A stretch of 7,851 bases of DNA from Desulfofustis sp. (GCA_030145365.1 JAQYVS010000258.1:1-7851); one strand, 5' to 3'; shown: positions 1-6,010, counted from the first letter of the stretch. The notes: a model not told the origin generated them from the letters alone. A program made the numbers and translations.

Positions 1-47
1 TTCATGAATAACTTGACCTGTTCTGGGGTGATGGCCTTGCCTGACAT
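1..47 (-). CDS. istA: IS21-family transposase (IstA-like), N-terminal fragment cut by window edge
   Basis: Only the first 15 codons are present, reading MSGKAITPEQVKLFM and continuing off the left edge. The start is an ATG at 47 preceded by a purine-rich AAAAGGTGG about 4 bases upstream, a convincing ribosome binding site. The peptide resembles the opening of IS21-type IstA transposases of the 'M-x-G-K-x-I-x-x-x-Q-V' class, which begin just before their helix-turn-helix. Its position just inside the repeat-bearing IS end fits istA, normally the first gene of the element, followed by the ATPase helper istB. The catalytic DDE region is outside the window, so activity cannot be judged. Confidence 0.55.
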   Translation of the reverse strand, partial: MSGKAITPEQVKLFM

Positions 48-105
48 TCGTCCACCTTTTGGGGGAAATGTCGGCAATCTTAGCCGGAAAAAGCGGCCAA
101 GATAG

Positions 106-136
106 TTGTCACCGACCGGACAAGTTAATTGTCACC
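106..136. repeat. Paired TTGTCACC direct repeats in the IS end
   Basis: Two identical octamers, TTGTCACC at 106-113 and 129-136, extend loosely to AGTTGTCACC and AATTGTCACC. Multiple subterminal repeats of this kind are known transposase-binding sites at IS21-family ends. The spacing of 23 bp, about two helical turns, is compatible with binding on one face of the DNA. Confidence 0.55.
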
Positions 137-141
137 TAACA

Positions 142-897
142 ATACTATGACATAGTGAATGCAGAGGACGTTGTTTACAACGGAATTGACGTTGAAGAAT
201 ACAACGAAAAAGAGGAGCCCGATAAAGAAAGCTATTTATTCACTATAGGCAGAATAACCCGTGACAAGGGACAGGATAAGGCGATAGAAATTGCAAAAAA
301 ACGGGCTCTAAACTTATCATTGCCGGTTGTGTCCAGAACAAACCCTCTGATAAGGAGTTTTTTGCAGGCTTGAGGAATTCCATAGACCTATCCGTCGAAG
401 TCGGTAGAAAACCGGTTGATAGTAATTATTACGACAGAATAATAAAGCCGTTACTGGACTGTGATAAACAGATTATCTACATAGGAGAAATTAGCAGTGA
501 GCATAAAAAGCATTGGTACCGGCATGCCAGGGCTACCTTGTTCCCTATACAATGGGGCGAGCCGTTCGGACTTGTCCTTGTCGAATCTATGGCATGCGGC
601 ACACCAGTCATCTCTTTAAACAGAGGCGCTGTTCCAGAAGTTGTGGTACACGGGAAAACCGGGTTTGCGGTAGATTCCATAGGCGCTATGGTGAATGCAG
701 TTGGCCGTATAGAAAGTATTAGCCCACGTGAATGCCGGAAACATGTGCAGAATAATTTCTCTATAGAAAGTATGGCTGGTAAATACATAGAACTATATCG
801 TCAGATACTCGGCAACCGTAAAGAATCAGACCGCCGCATCATGCCTTCAATCGGCCATCACTCCAAACTTTTGCCTCACAGCACAGAAGCAGCATAG
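142..897 (+). pseudogene. Glycosyltransferase family 4, 5'-truncated by IS and frameshifted
   Basis: The remnant of a GT-B fold, family-4 retaining glycosyltransferase. The frame is open from the IS edge and reads YYDIVNAEDVVYNGIDVEEY, the usual entry into the C-terminal nucleotide-sugar domain; the acceptor-binding N-terminal half is missing. The first frame then carries GRITRDKGQDKAIEIAKK and stops at 371-373. The continuation (SKLIIAGCVQNK, then the EX7E motif in GEPFGLVLVESMACGTPV) is in the -1 frame. The switch point is a run of seven A at 295-301; one more A would give a single continuous reading frame. The EX7E glutamates, which contact the nucleotide sugar, are intact. The stop lies 6 bases before the GH15 gene, so the two were probably co-transcribed in glucan or trehalose-type sugar metabolism. 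The loss of the 5' half makes it non-functional. The A-run shift could be a real mutation, a homopolymer sequencing error, or slippage. Confidence 0.85.
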
Positions 898-903
898 GAA
901 ACC

Positions 904-2871
904 ATGCCCAAAGATATTCCGGTAAGCAACGGTAATCTTCTTATAAATTTTGACTCTGATTATCGAATCAGGGACGTATATTTCCCCTTTGTAGGACAGG
1001 AGAACCATTCAAAAGGAAACCCTTTCCGGTTTGGAGTTTGGGTTGATGGACGCTGCTCCTGGATGGGCCCGGAATGGGAAAAAGACCTGAGGTATCATGA
1101 TGACAGTCTTGTGACTGATGTTTTCTTGAAAAACGAGTCACTAGGGCTGGTGCTACGCTGCCATGACATGGTTGATGTGGACCTGAATGTATATATTAAA
1201 AAAATTGAAATCAACAATCTTCAGGACAATGAGCGTCAGGTAAGACTCTTTTTCTGTCATGACTTTCATCTGTATGGCTATGATATCGGAGACACAGCCT
1301 ATTTTGATCCAAGACCTCGTTCCATTATCCACTACAAGGCTAACCGCTACTTTCTCATTAATTGCTGGAAGTCTGGGGAGCATGGTGTAAACCACTATGC
1401 CTGTGGCGACAAAGAGGTGCCGGGCCGGGAAGGAATATGGAAAGACGCTGAAGATGGAAAACTCAGTGGAAACCAAATCTCATGGGGTTCTGCTGATTCT
1501 GCTATTGGAATATGGATGCATGTTTCTCCAGGCGGAAAAGCTACAGCTTATTACTGGATTGCAGCGGGAACCCATTACGATGAAGTTGCTCAACTTAACC
1601 AGGACGTGATAGAGAAGACGCCTGATCAGTTAATGAAACGCACATCGGATTACTGGGAAGCGTGGGTCACAAAGGAAACCCGGTTCTTTGGAGACTTGCC
1701 AGAATCTGTCACTAAGATATACAACCGCAGTCTCCTGGTTTTAAGAACCCAGATAGACAACAGGGGAGCTATAACCGCGGGAAATGATTCGGATATAGTC
1801 CGTTTTGGAGGAGATACGTATTCTTACATGTGGGGGCGCGACGGAGCTTTTGTGGCTGCTGCGTTGGCAAAGGCTGGTTATACCAATATATGCATGAAGT
1901 TTTATGATTTTTGCGCCCGAGCGCTAACAGAGGAAGGGTATCTTTATCAGCATTATAATCCCGATGGATCACTGGCCAGCAATTGGCACCCGTGGCTGGT
2001 GGATGGAAAGGCAGTTCTTCCGATACAGGAGGACTCGACCGCTTTGATTCTTTGGGCGCTCTGGATACATTACGAGAGTTCTAAAGACATAGAATTCATC
2101 AGACCTTTCTATGACAAGCTTATTAAGAAATCTGCTGACTTTATGGTAGCTAACCGCGATCCTGATACTAAACTGCCCATCCCTTGTTATGACCTCTGGG
2201 AAGAGCGTTTTGGAGTGCATACTTATACTGTAGCTTCAGTTATTGCCGGTCTTAGGGCGGCAGCAAATTTTGCACGACTCTTTCTGGATACCGCATTGGC
2301 AGAACAATACGATAAAACAGCCGAAGAAATAAAAGGGGGTCTTACTAAACATCTCTACCACAACGAACTGAAGAGATACGCCCGTTCAGGTCACAGGAAA
2401 GGCGAAGGCTATGAGCTCGATGAAGTGATCGATGTCAGCTTATCTGTGCTCGTAATCCTGGGGATATTACCTCCCGATGACCCGCGGATGGCAGAAACAA
2501 TGGAGTCGATACATCAGCAATTATGGCTTAATACCCCTGTTGGAGGCTGTGCCAGATACCAGAATGATGTCTATCATCGGCCAGACGATTGCAAGGCAAA
2601 TATACCTGGCAATCCCTGGTTTATCTCAACGCTCTGGTTGGCCGGATTTTATATAGCCCGTGCCCAAAGCCTTCAGGAACTTCAAGAAGCCATACCTTAT
2701 CTTGAATGGTGTACGAAGAATGCTCTTCCCTCCGGTGTGCTTGCGGAGCAGGTGCACCCCCTAAACAAATTGCCTCTTTCCGTTTCACCACTTACCTGGA
2801 GCCATTCCTCCTTTGTGTGGGCGGTTCTGCAGTATGCTGATAAATACAGCTCACTAAAATCTCTGGCATAA
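904..2871 (+). CDS. Glycoside hydrolase family 15 (glucoamylase-type) protein
   Basis: A 655-residue GH15 enzyme, expected to release glucose from non-reducing ends of alpha-glucans (glucoamylase, EC 3.2.1.3). Some bacterial GH15 members instead act on trehalose or dextran-type substrates, so the substrate is not certain. The N-terminal ~260 residues correspond to the bacterial/archaeal beta-sandwich domain, beginning PVSNGNLLINFDSDYRIRDVY. The rest is the (alpha/alpha)6 barrel with YSYMWGRDGAF (306-316), DLWEER (430-435) and LAEQVHP (613-619), followed by SPLTWSHSSFVWAV. By comparison with fungal glucoamylase (E179 and E400), E433 is the general acid and E615 the general base. Both are present, and the length matches complete bacterial GH15 proteins. 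There is no signal peptide, so it is probably cytoplasmic, acting on intracellular glucan. The start ATG follows an AGGAAA ribosome site overlapping the end of the broken glycosyltransferase gene. Its native promoter was probably upstream of the IS insertion. Confidence 0.93.
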   Translation: MPKDIPVSNGNLLINFDSDYRIRDVYFPFVGQENHSKGNPFRFGVWVDGRCSWMGPEWEKDLRYHDDSLVTDVFLKNESLGLVLRCHDMVDVDLNVYIKKIEINNLQDNERQVRLFFCHDFHLYGYDIGDTAYFDPRPRSIIHYKANRYFLINCWKSGEHGVNHYACGDKEVPGREGIWKDAEDGKLSGNQISWGSADSAIGIWMHVSPGGKATAYYWIAAGTHYDEVAQLNQDVIEKTPDQLMKRTSDYWEAWVTKETRFFGDLPESVTKIYNRSLLVLRTQIDNRGAITAGNDSDIVRFGGDTYSYMWGRDGAFVAAALAKAGYTNICMKFYDFCARALTEEGYLYQHYNPDGSLASNWHPWLVDGKAVLPIQEDSTALILWALWIHYESSKDIEFIRPFYDKLIKKSADFMVANRDPDTKLPIPCYDLWEERFGVHTYTVASVIAGLRAAANFARLFLDTALAEQYDKTAEEIKGGLTKHLYHNELKRYARSGHRKGEGYELDEVIDVSLSVLVILGILPPDDPRMAETMESIHQQLWLNTPVGGCARYQNDVYHRPDDCKANIPGNPWFISTLWLAGFYIARAQSLQELQEAIPYLEWCTKNALPSGVLAEQVHPLNKLPLSVSPLTWSHSSFVWAVLQYADKYSSLKSLA

Positions 2872-3092
2872 AGCGAACTGAAACCATTCTGCTTTTTCAG
2901 CCGGGTTCAATCGAATTGTGACTTATCACTTTCCATGAATTTAGAGTTCTTTCATTGAAAAATAATATCAATGCCTGAGTGGCTATGATGCCACGTTTGC
3001 GAGTTAATCAGGTAACAGCGAACCCGACAAAAAGGTATTCGCTTACAGTTTCCGTTAACCTAAATCAATTGGTATCTACTCAGAGACGAAAG

Positions 3093-3113
3093 AACCCGTT
3101 CCCTTTGCGGGTT
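3093..3113 (-). terminator. Possible weak terminator hairpin downstream of the 34-residue peptide gene
   Basis: AACCCG (3093-3098) pairs with CGGGTT (3108-3113) around a 9-base loop. Read on the minus strand, the stem is followed by CTTTCGTCTC, a broken pyrimidine stretch rather than a clean T-run. It lies about 80 bases beyond the stop of the small membrane-peptide gene and could end that transcript. The six-pair stem is modest, so this is tentative. Confidence 0.25.
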
Positions 3114-3148
3114 GTTACTGCCAAGGTGGAACTGAGGATAGTGTTGAG

Positions 3149-3169
3149 GAGTATACTCACCTCTGAGGT
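3149..3169. repeat. Two adjacent perfect palindromes
   Basis: GAGTATACTC (3149-3158) is a perfect 10-bp palindrome. It is followed immediately by ACCTCTGAGGT (3159-3169), a 5-bp inverted repeat around one base. Shorter palindromes GGCGCC and AGGCCT follow within 20 bases. This could be an operator, a decayed mobile-element end or chance; there is no known consensus I can match. Confidence 0.35.
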
Positions 3170-3191
3170 CGGCGCCTCCATGCAGGCCTCG

Positions 3192-3296
3192 TTAAATCAG
3201 AGTTGATAATGCCACCAAGGACATCATTGCGATAACAAAAAGCCCCGCTCCAATAAAAATAGTAGTCGGGGATAATGAAGTTTTCGTGGTCTGCAT
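3192..3296 (-). CDS. Predicted 34-residue single-pass membrane peptide, unknown function
   Basis: A short frame beginning MQTTKTSLSPTTIFIGAG and ending in a hydrophobic segment rich in Phe, Val, Ile, Met, Leu and Ala. The first ~11 residues are polar and carry one Lys; residues ~12-34 form one uninterrupted hydrophobic helix ending at the stop, as in tiny bacterial inner-membrane proteins. The ATG at 3296 has a GGAG ribosome site 9 bases upstream. It lies alone, about 240 bases downstream of the methyltransferase stop on the same strand. I do not recognise the family. Such peptides are often accessory subunits of membrane complexes or toxin-like peptides, but nothing here decides between these. 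A chance frame remains possible at this length. Confidence 0.45.
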   Translation of the reverse strand: MQTTKTSLSPTTIFIGAGLFVIAMMSLVALSTLI

Positions 3297-3538
3297 TTAT
3301 TTGTACTCCATGATGTAGGATTAGACATCTATTTGGGGTCTGCAGTTCGGGCGGGGCTGGCAATTTTTATCACCGCCTCTCTTTGCGAGCATACCCTATC
3401 TGGGAGTACCTTAAACAATAGACCATTCTTGTCTGATAGTAATAATTATCTTTTCTGTAGCAGGTGTTCCTACAGACAAGCTTGAGCAATGGCAACGGAT
3501 AGAAACAGAGCTGAACCCCGACAAAGGCTGCCGTATTA

Positions 3539-4198
3539 CTAGTTGGATACGTACTGAAAAAACCAGAAATGATCCATCTCACTAAATCTGTGGTCACAGC
3601 CTAAATCAGTGGTCAACTCGATAAGCTCAGACTCTGTTGGAAAATTTTTGAGTACTTGATAGCGCTCACCAGAATCTGTTTCTCGCTCCTGAAATGTGTT
3701 TCCTTGGTCGTCTGTGTGCGAGAGAGGTAAACGTTCACACTGTGCACGGGAATTATCGAGCAAGAACACCGTAGCGCCTGAATCAAGATGACTATGTAAG
3801 GCTGCTAGCCATTCTCTCCGACGCTCCACGGGAATATGTGAAAACCAAAGACCTGCGAATGCACCATCGAACCCACCTTCGATATTATCCATTGAGTAAG
3901 CATCAGCAACGCGAGTCTCTACCGCACACTTCGTATCCCGAAAGTTGATTTGAGCCAGTGCTTCAGCCGTGATGTCAGTTGCAAGGATGGATTTGGCGCG
4001 CTGACTAACAAATTGTGTCCAGTATCCGGTCCCCGCTGCAATCTCCACCACATTCTTGCCATCAAATTGATCAGGAATGTAATTTTCAAGGAACCGGAGA
4101 TTGTCTTGTCTCTCAGGATAGGCGTACACGCGGTCGTAGACTGGAGCACGTTCCTTGTAGTAGTCCTTCATTTCCCTGTCGGATTGATTTGCATTCAT
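3539..4198 (-). CDS. Class I SAM-dependent methyltransferase
   Basis: A complete 219-residue protein with a Rossmann-fold methyltransferase domain (Methyltransf_11/25 type), predicted to move a methyl group from S-adenosylmethionine to an unidentified acceptor in the cytoplasm. Motif I is VVEIAAGTGYWT (50-61), where the glycine-rich loop binds SAM. D75 at the end of strand 2 (ILATDIT) should hold the ribose hydroxyls. VADAY (97-101) contacts the adenine, and FDGAFAGLWFSHIP (110-123) is the motif IV region. The opening YYKERAPVYDRVY is typical of these small-molecule methyltransferases. The first ATG (4198) is used; a GGAG lies 11 bases upstream, somewhat far, and Met10 is an alternative start. 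It has no operon partner: gene-poor DNA lies on both sides, so the substrate cannot be inferred. Confidence 0.9.
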   Translation of the reverse strand: MNANQSDREMKDYYKERAPVYDRVYAYPERQDNLRFLENYIPDQFDGKNVVEIAAGTGYWTQFVSQRAKSILATDITAEALAQINFRDTKCAVETRVADAYSMDNIEGGFDGAFAGLWFSHIPVERRREWLAALHSHLDSGATVFLLDNSRAQCERLPLSHTDDQGNTFQERETDSGERYQVLKNFPTESELIELTTDLGCDHRFSEMDHFWFFQYVSN

Positions 4199-4697
4199 CT
4201 GTCAGTGATCTCCATGTTTTAACCAAGTATCCCTTTCAGCAATTCACAAAGTCAACTTCTGCTTCGAGTCGGCAACAAGCTATTGCATCGCAAAATTCCC
4301 ACGTCCGCTATCTGGAAAATGCTCGGAGCTTTGCTAGATTCTCAGCATTATTCCTGATGGTTTTTGATACCGACCACATACCGGTCGATCAGATTTCAGA
4401 TTGGTACAGCCAGACCCGGCCAAAAACTGGCGTCAAGTCTTATTATTTCCATTCGAATTGTGTCAGTGTATTTCGGAACGGATAAAAAAAACCGGGTGAC
4501 CGACCTTGATGAGTGTTTTGAAAAAGTCGCGTGTATTAGGGTCAGGTTAAACTGGCTGTCGAGCACGGACATTTGCGGCGCAAAAAACGCAGTCCGCTTC
4601 CAGAAAAGCACTGTTTATACCGCCACCCAATGCAGCCCTGCTTTGGTGGGGTTTCCCATGTATTAAAGATTTCAGGTTTCGGGCCGTATCACCTTGT
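4199..4697. other. Long gene-poor stretch between methyltransferase and zinc-ribbon genes
   Basis: About 500 bases with open frames on both strands but none with a recognisable domain, a good ribosome site and sensible composition together. It must carry the methyltransferase promoter (minus strand, near 4215-4300) and anything driving the zinc-ribbon gene, but I see no clear -35/-10 pair. Structures seen are CGACC/GGTCG (4371-4375, 4383-4387) and a two-part hairpin at 4566-4596. The plus-strand frame ending near 4485 extends out of DNA antisense to the methyltransferase and is probably a shadow. Confidence 0.45.
4566..4596. other. Two-part hairpin upstream of the zinc-ribbon gene
   Basis: CGGAC (4566-4570) pairs with GTCCG (4592-4596), and TGCG (4574-4577) pairs with CGCA (4588-4591), giving nine pairs interrupted by a three-base bulge around an A-rich loop. 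It lies about 100 bases before the zinc-ribbon ATG. There is no T-run on either side, so it is not a standard terminator. It might be an RNA leader element or simply chance. Confidence 0.25.
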
Positions 4698-4850
4698 ATG
4701 TACTTCGACTTTTACATCAAAAAATGTCCCAAGTGCGGCTCATACGATGCTGATCGCGTGATAAAGTCGTTCTCGGAAAAAGTTCTCTCCAGAAAAAGAA
4801 AGTTTCGTTGTAATAACGACAACCATATCTTTTTCCAGAAGAAGCGGTAA
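4698..4850 (+). CDS. Small zinc-ribbon protein (50 residues), unknown function
   Basis: A short basic protein opening MYFDFYIKKCPKCGSYDADR, with FRCNNDNHIFFQKKR at its end. CPKCG (10-14) is a classic zinc knuckle. The second half-site is C38 with H43 (C-x5-H, possibly replacing the usual C-x2-C). Together they could form a C2-C/H zinc ribbon with a Lys/Arg-rich linker (23-37), as in small nucleic-acid or ribosome-associated proteins. The stop is clean and the composition is clearly protein-like, but the ribosome binding site before the ATG is poor. The frame stays open upstream, so the start is uncertain. It is the only plus-strand gene between the methyltransferase and the hairpin at 5036-5060. 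No family name can be given with confidence. Confidence 0.6.
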   Translation: MYFDFYIKKCPKCGSYDADRVIKSFSEKVLSRKRKFRCNNDNHIFFQKKR

Positions 4851-5035
4851 AGACCTCGCCCTAAAATCGATTTGGGCATTGTGTATTTGGTGGCCCGCGA
4901 ACATCTTGGTTCTGACACGAACAGCCAGTCAGGGTCGGATCGCGCCTGTTGCATTGCACAATACGGACGACAGCTTTCCGGGTACATGTTCAAATCCGGT
5001 ACTGTGTTGCGCCCAGCTAGTACAGACCTGTGCTT

Positions 5036-5060
5036 GGGACGGAGGGTAACCCCCCGTCCC
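5036..5060. repeat. Strong GC-rich hairpin between convergent genes (REP-like or terminator)
   Basis: GGGACGG (5036-5042) and GGG (5044-5046) pair with CCC (5050-5052) and CCGTCCC (5054-5060). This makes an 11-position stem with a single A-C mismatch at 5043/5053 and a TAA loop. No T-run follows on either strand, unlike a standard intrinsic terminator. Its site, after the zinc-ribbon gene and just past the stop of the oppositely oriented LTxxQ gene, is typical of REP-type intergenic palindromes or bidirectional transcription ends. Confidence 0.6.
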
Positions 5061-5083
5061 TAACATAATCCCAGACCGTCAGC

Positions 5084-5653
5084 TTAGTGACTGCCTTTCT
5101 TCATCCCCTTCTTCATCCCTTTCTTGCTCCCCTTGTGCATCCCCTTGCGCATCTTCATGTGTTTTGCCAGAAAGACATCCGCCAGTTGGGTTTGCTGATC
5201 ATCCAGTACCTTTAGCAAATCCTTGTAGGCTGCCAGAGTATTTTTCTTCATTTGAATTATTTGCTCGGCTCTGGCGATCTTCATTTCAGCCCTTTCTATC
5301 GGACTCACTATCATCACATGCATCGTGGGAGGTTTGCTCGTTGCCTGAAGTTTGATGGCTTTCGAGAACGAGCCCCAGGCCATTTCCTGCTCGGGTGTTA
5401 TCTCAATCCACTTTTTGAAATGCTCCAGAAACTTCATCGTCTTACCAGGCATTACGTTTGTCATGCTCAATCCCATGGACCCATGCATGCCACCCATTTT
5501 GCCATGGCCTTTCTTGTGTTCCATTTTGGCGGCTTTCTCATTGCCCTTGCCCTTTGAGTCCCCCCCCATCGCCATGACCGGATTAGTTAAAGTGAGGGCA
5601 AACATCAGCATCAGAGGGAGGGAGAGAACGCGTATTAATTTCTTCTGATTCAT
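5084..5653 (-). CDS. Secreted LTxxQ/Spy-like periplasmic protein, Met/His/Lys-rich
   Basis: A 189-residue predicted periplasmic protein. The signal peptide is clear: MNQKK, then a hydrophobic core (about 6-24), then PVMA with cleavage likely after Ala28. The mature N-terminus (29-64) is rich in Lys, Gly, Met and His. The central region has FLEHFKKWIEITPEQEMAW (75-93) and, later, LDDQQTQLADVFL (150-162). Both resemble the LTxxQ motifs of Spy/CpxP-type envelope-stress proteins, helical dimers that bind unfolded proteins or metals. The tail is repetitive: KKGMKKGMKKGSH (177-189). The start at 5653 is chosen over an upstream TTG (5692) because it gives a proper signal peptide and has AAGGAA 11 bases upstream. 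The Met/His content suggests possible copper or other metal binding, which is inference. Family membership is likely but rests on motif resemblance. Confidence 0.75.
   Translation of the reverse strand: MNQKKLIRVLSLPLMLMFALTLTNPVMAMGGDSKGKGNEKAAKMEHKKGHGKMGGMHGSMGLSMTNVMPGKTMKFLEHFKKWIEITPEQEMAWGSFSKAIKLQATSKPPTMHVMIVSPIERAEMKIARAEQIIQMKKNTLAAYKDLLKVLDDQQTQLADVFLAKHMKMRKGMHKGSKKGMKKGMKKGSH
5096..5160 (-). repeat. Degenerate short repeats encoding the Lys-Gly-Met tail
   Basis: Within the 3' end of the LTxxQ-like gene, the plus strand repeatedly reads variants of TTCATCCC and CCCTT at roughly 12-base spacing, encoding Met-Lys-Lys-Gly units and Met-His-Lys-Gly variants. This is a low-complexity coding repeat that could expand or contract by slippage. 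Confidence 0.55.
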
Positions 5654-5701
5654 AATGATTTTATTTCCTTGGAGTAGAGTCATTTCTAACAAAAGACACC
5701 A

Positions 5702-5726
5702 AGAGGTATTTGAGGACTACCCCTCA
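5702..5726. promoter_or_regulatory. Palindromic candidate operator upstream of the LTxxQ-like gene
   Basis: TGAGGACTACCCCTCA (5711-5726) contains the inverted repeat TGAGG/CCTCA around six bases. Overlapping it, AGAGGTA (5702-5708) and TACCCCT (5718-5724) are inverted heptamers fitting the TACYYMT pattern of NarL/LuxR-type response regulators, though the 9-base spacing is not the classic 7-2-7 arrangement. On the minus strand the site sits 49-73 bases before the chosen start codon, between a TTGCAC and a weak CAAATA that could be -35 and -10 boxes 16 bases apart. Regulation through this site is inference. Confidence 0.35.
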
Positions 5727-6010
5727 GTGTGCAAGCCTGTTATTCAAATTGCTTATCAGTGCCTGGGACAAGCATAGAACAAATTCAGGAAGGGTGATTT
5801 TCGTGGACAGACCAGAGATTAGTCAATTCATAATCTCAGATCGTGTGCTATGAGAAGGCGGTATTTTACCCCAGGTGAAAGATTCCCTCGGTGATTTCTT
5901 ATCAACCGGATAAGTAGTGCCAGTTAGGGGGCGGGTTAGCCGCGTACCCAGTCGCTGGCATCCGGCTCCTGGATTGCGTACCACTGGCCAACAAGAGGCA
6001 TTCATCAAAA
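5727..6010. other. Intergenic stretch between the BCCT terminator and the LTxxQ gene, no gene seen
   Basis: This lies between the end of the transporter transcript and the regulatory region of the LTxxQ-like gene. One 61-codon minus-strand frame (5823-6008) starts with ATG but shows no domain, and its Arg/Thr/Pro-rich composition looks accidental. GC-rich patches near 5925-5975 might be a decayed element; I could not match them to anything. Confidence 0.45.

Larger units (their letters stand above)
1..141 (-). mobile_element. End of an IS21-family insertion sequence (partial, runs off the left edge)
   Basis: The right-hand terminal region of an insertion sequence whose body lies left of the window. 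Seen directly: the octamer TTGTCACC occurs twice (106-113 and 129-136, 23 bp apart), and a leftward reading frame with a good Shine-Dalgarno starts about 95 bp inside the boundary. IS21-family ends characteristically carry several short internal repeats and terminate in CA, so I place the edge at the CA of 140-141. The adjoining glycosyltransferase reading frame becomes recognisable immediately outside this point, which supports the boundary. The other end and the target duplication are not in the window, so the family assignment rests on the repeats and the transposase N-terminus only. Confidence 0.6.
2872..3191. other. Intergenic stretch with short inverted repeats, no convincing gene
   Basis: About 320 bases after the GH15 stop. 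A weak CTGAAA/TTTCAG inverted repeat (2878-2883, 2895-2900) lacks a GC-rich stem and T-run, so it is not a clear terminator. A 75-codon plus-strand frame from 2979 is open but has no recognisable motif, lacks a good ribosome site and runs antisense into the small minus-strand gene, so I do not call it. Palindromes cluster at 3146-3190 and a hairpin lies at 3093-3113; both are listed separately. Confidence 0.5.

Noticed and set aside
2905..2920. GGTTCAATCGAA, resembling a tRNA T-arm
   Set aside because: No acceptor stem, anticodon arm or CCA could be built around it.
2979..3206. 75-codon plus-strand open frame
   Set aside because: No recognisable motif, no convincing ribosome site, and it runs antisense over the better-supported 34-residue minus-strand frame.
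3241..3358. AGCCCCGC and GCGGGGCT inverted repeat separated by 102 bases
   Set aside because: One arm lies inside the small peptide coding frame and the loop is too long for a terminator; treated as chance.
4015..4485. 156-codon plus-strand open frame
   Set aside because: Its first part is antisense to the methyltransferase gene. The remainder shows no domain and probably stays open by chance.
4364..4666. 100-codon plus-strand open frame in the gene-poor stretch
   Set aside because: Composition rich in Ser/Arg/Ile without domain pattern, no ribosome site, and overlapping frames are equally open.
4712..4993. 93-codon minus-strand open frame
   Set aside because: Antisense to the zinc-ribbon gene, no domain, no start signal.
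5823..6008. Minus-strand 61-codon frame and GC-rich patches recalling a group II intron or IS remnant
   Set aside because: The resemblance was only a few residues (VRNPGAG-like). No intron domain V hairpin or reverse transcriptase motif could be found.
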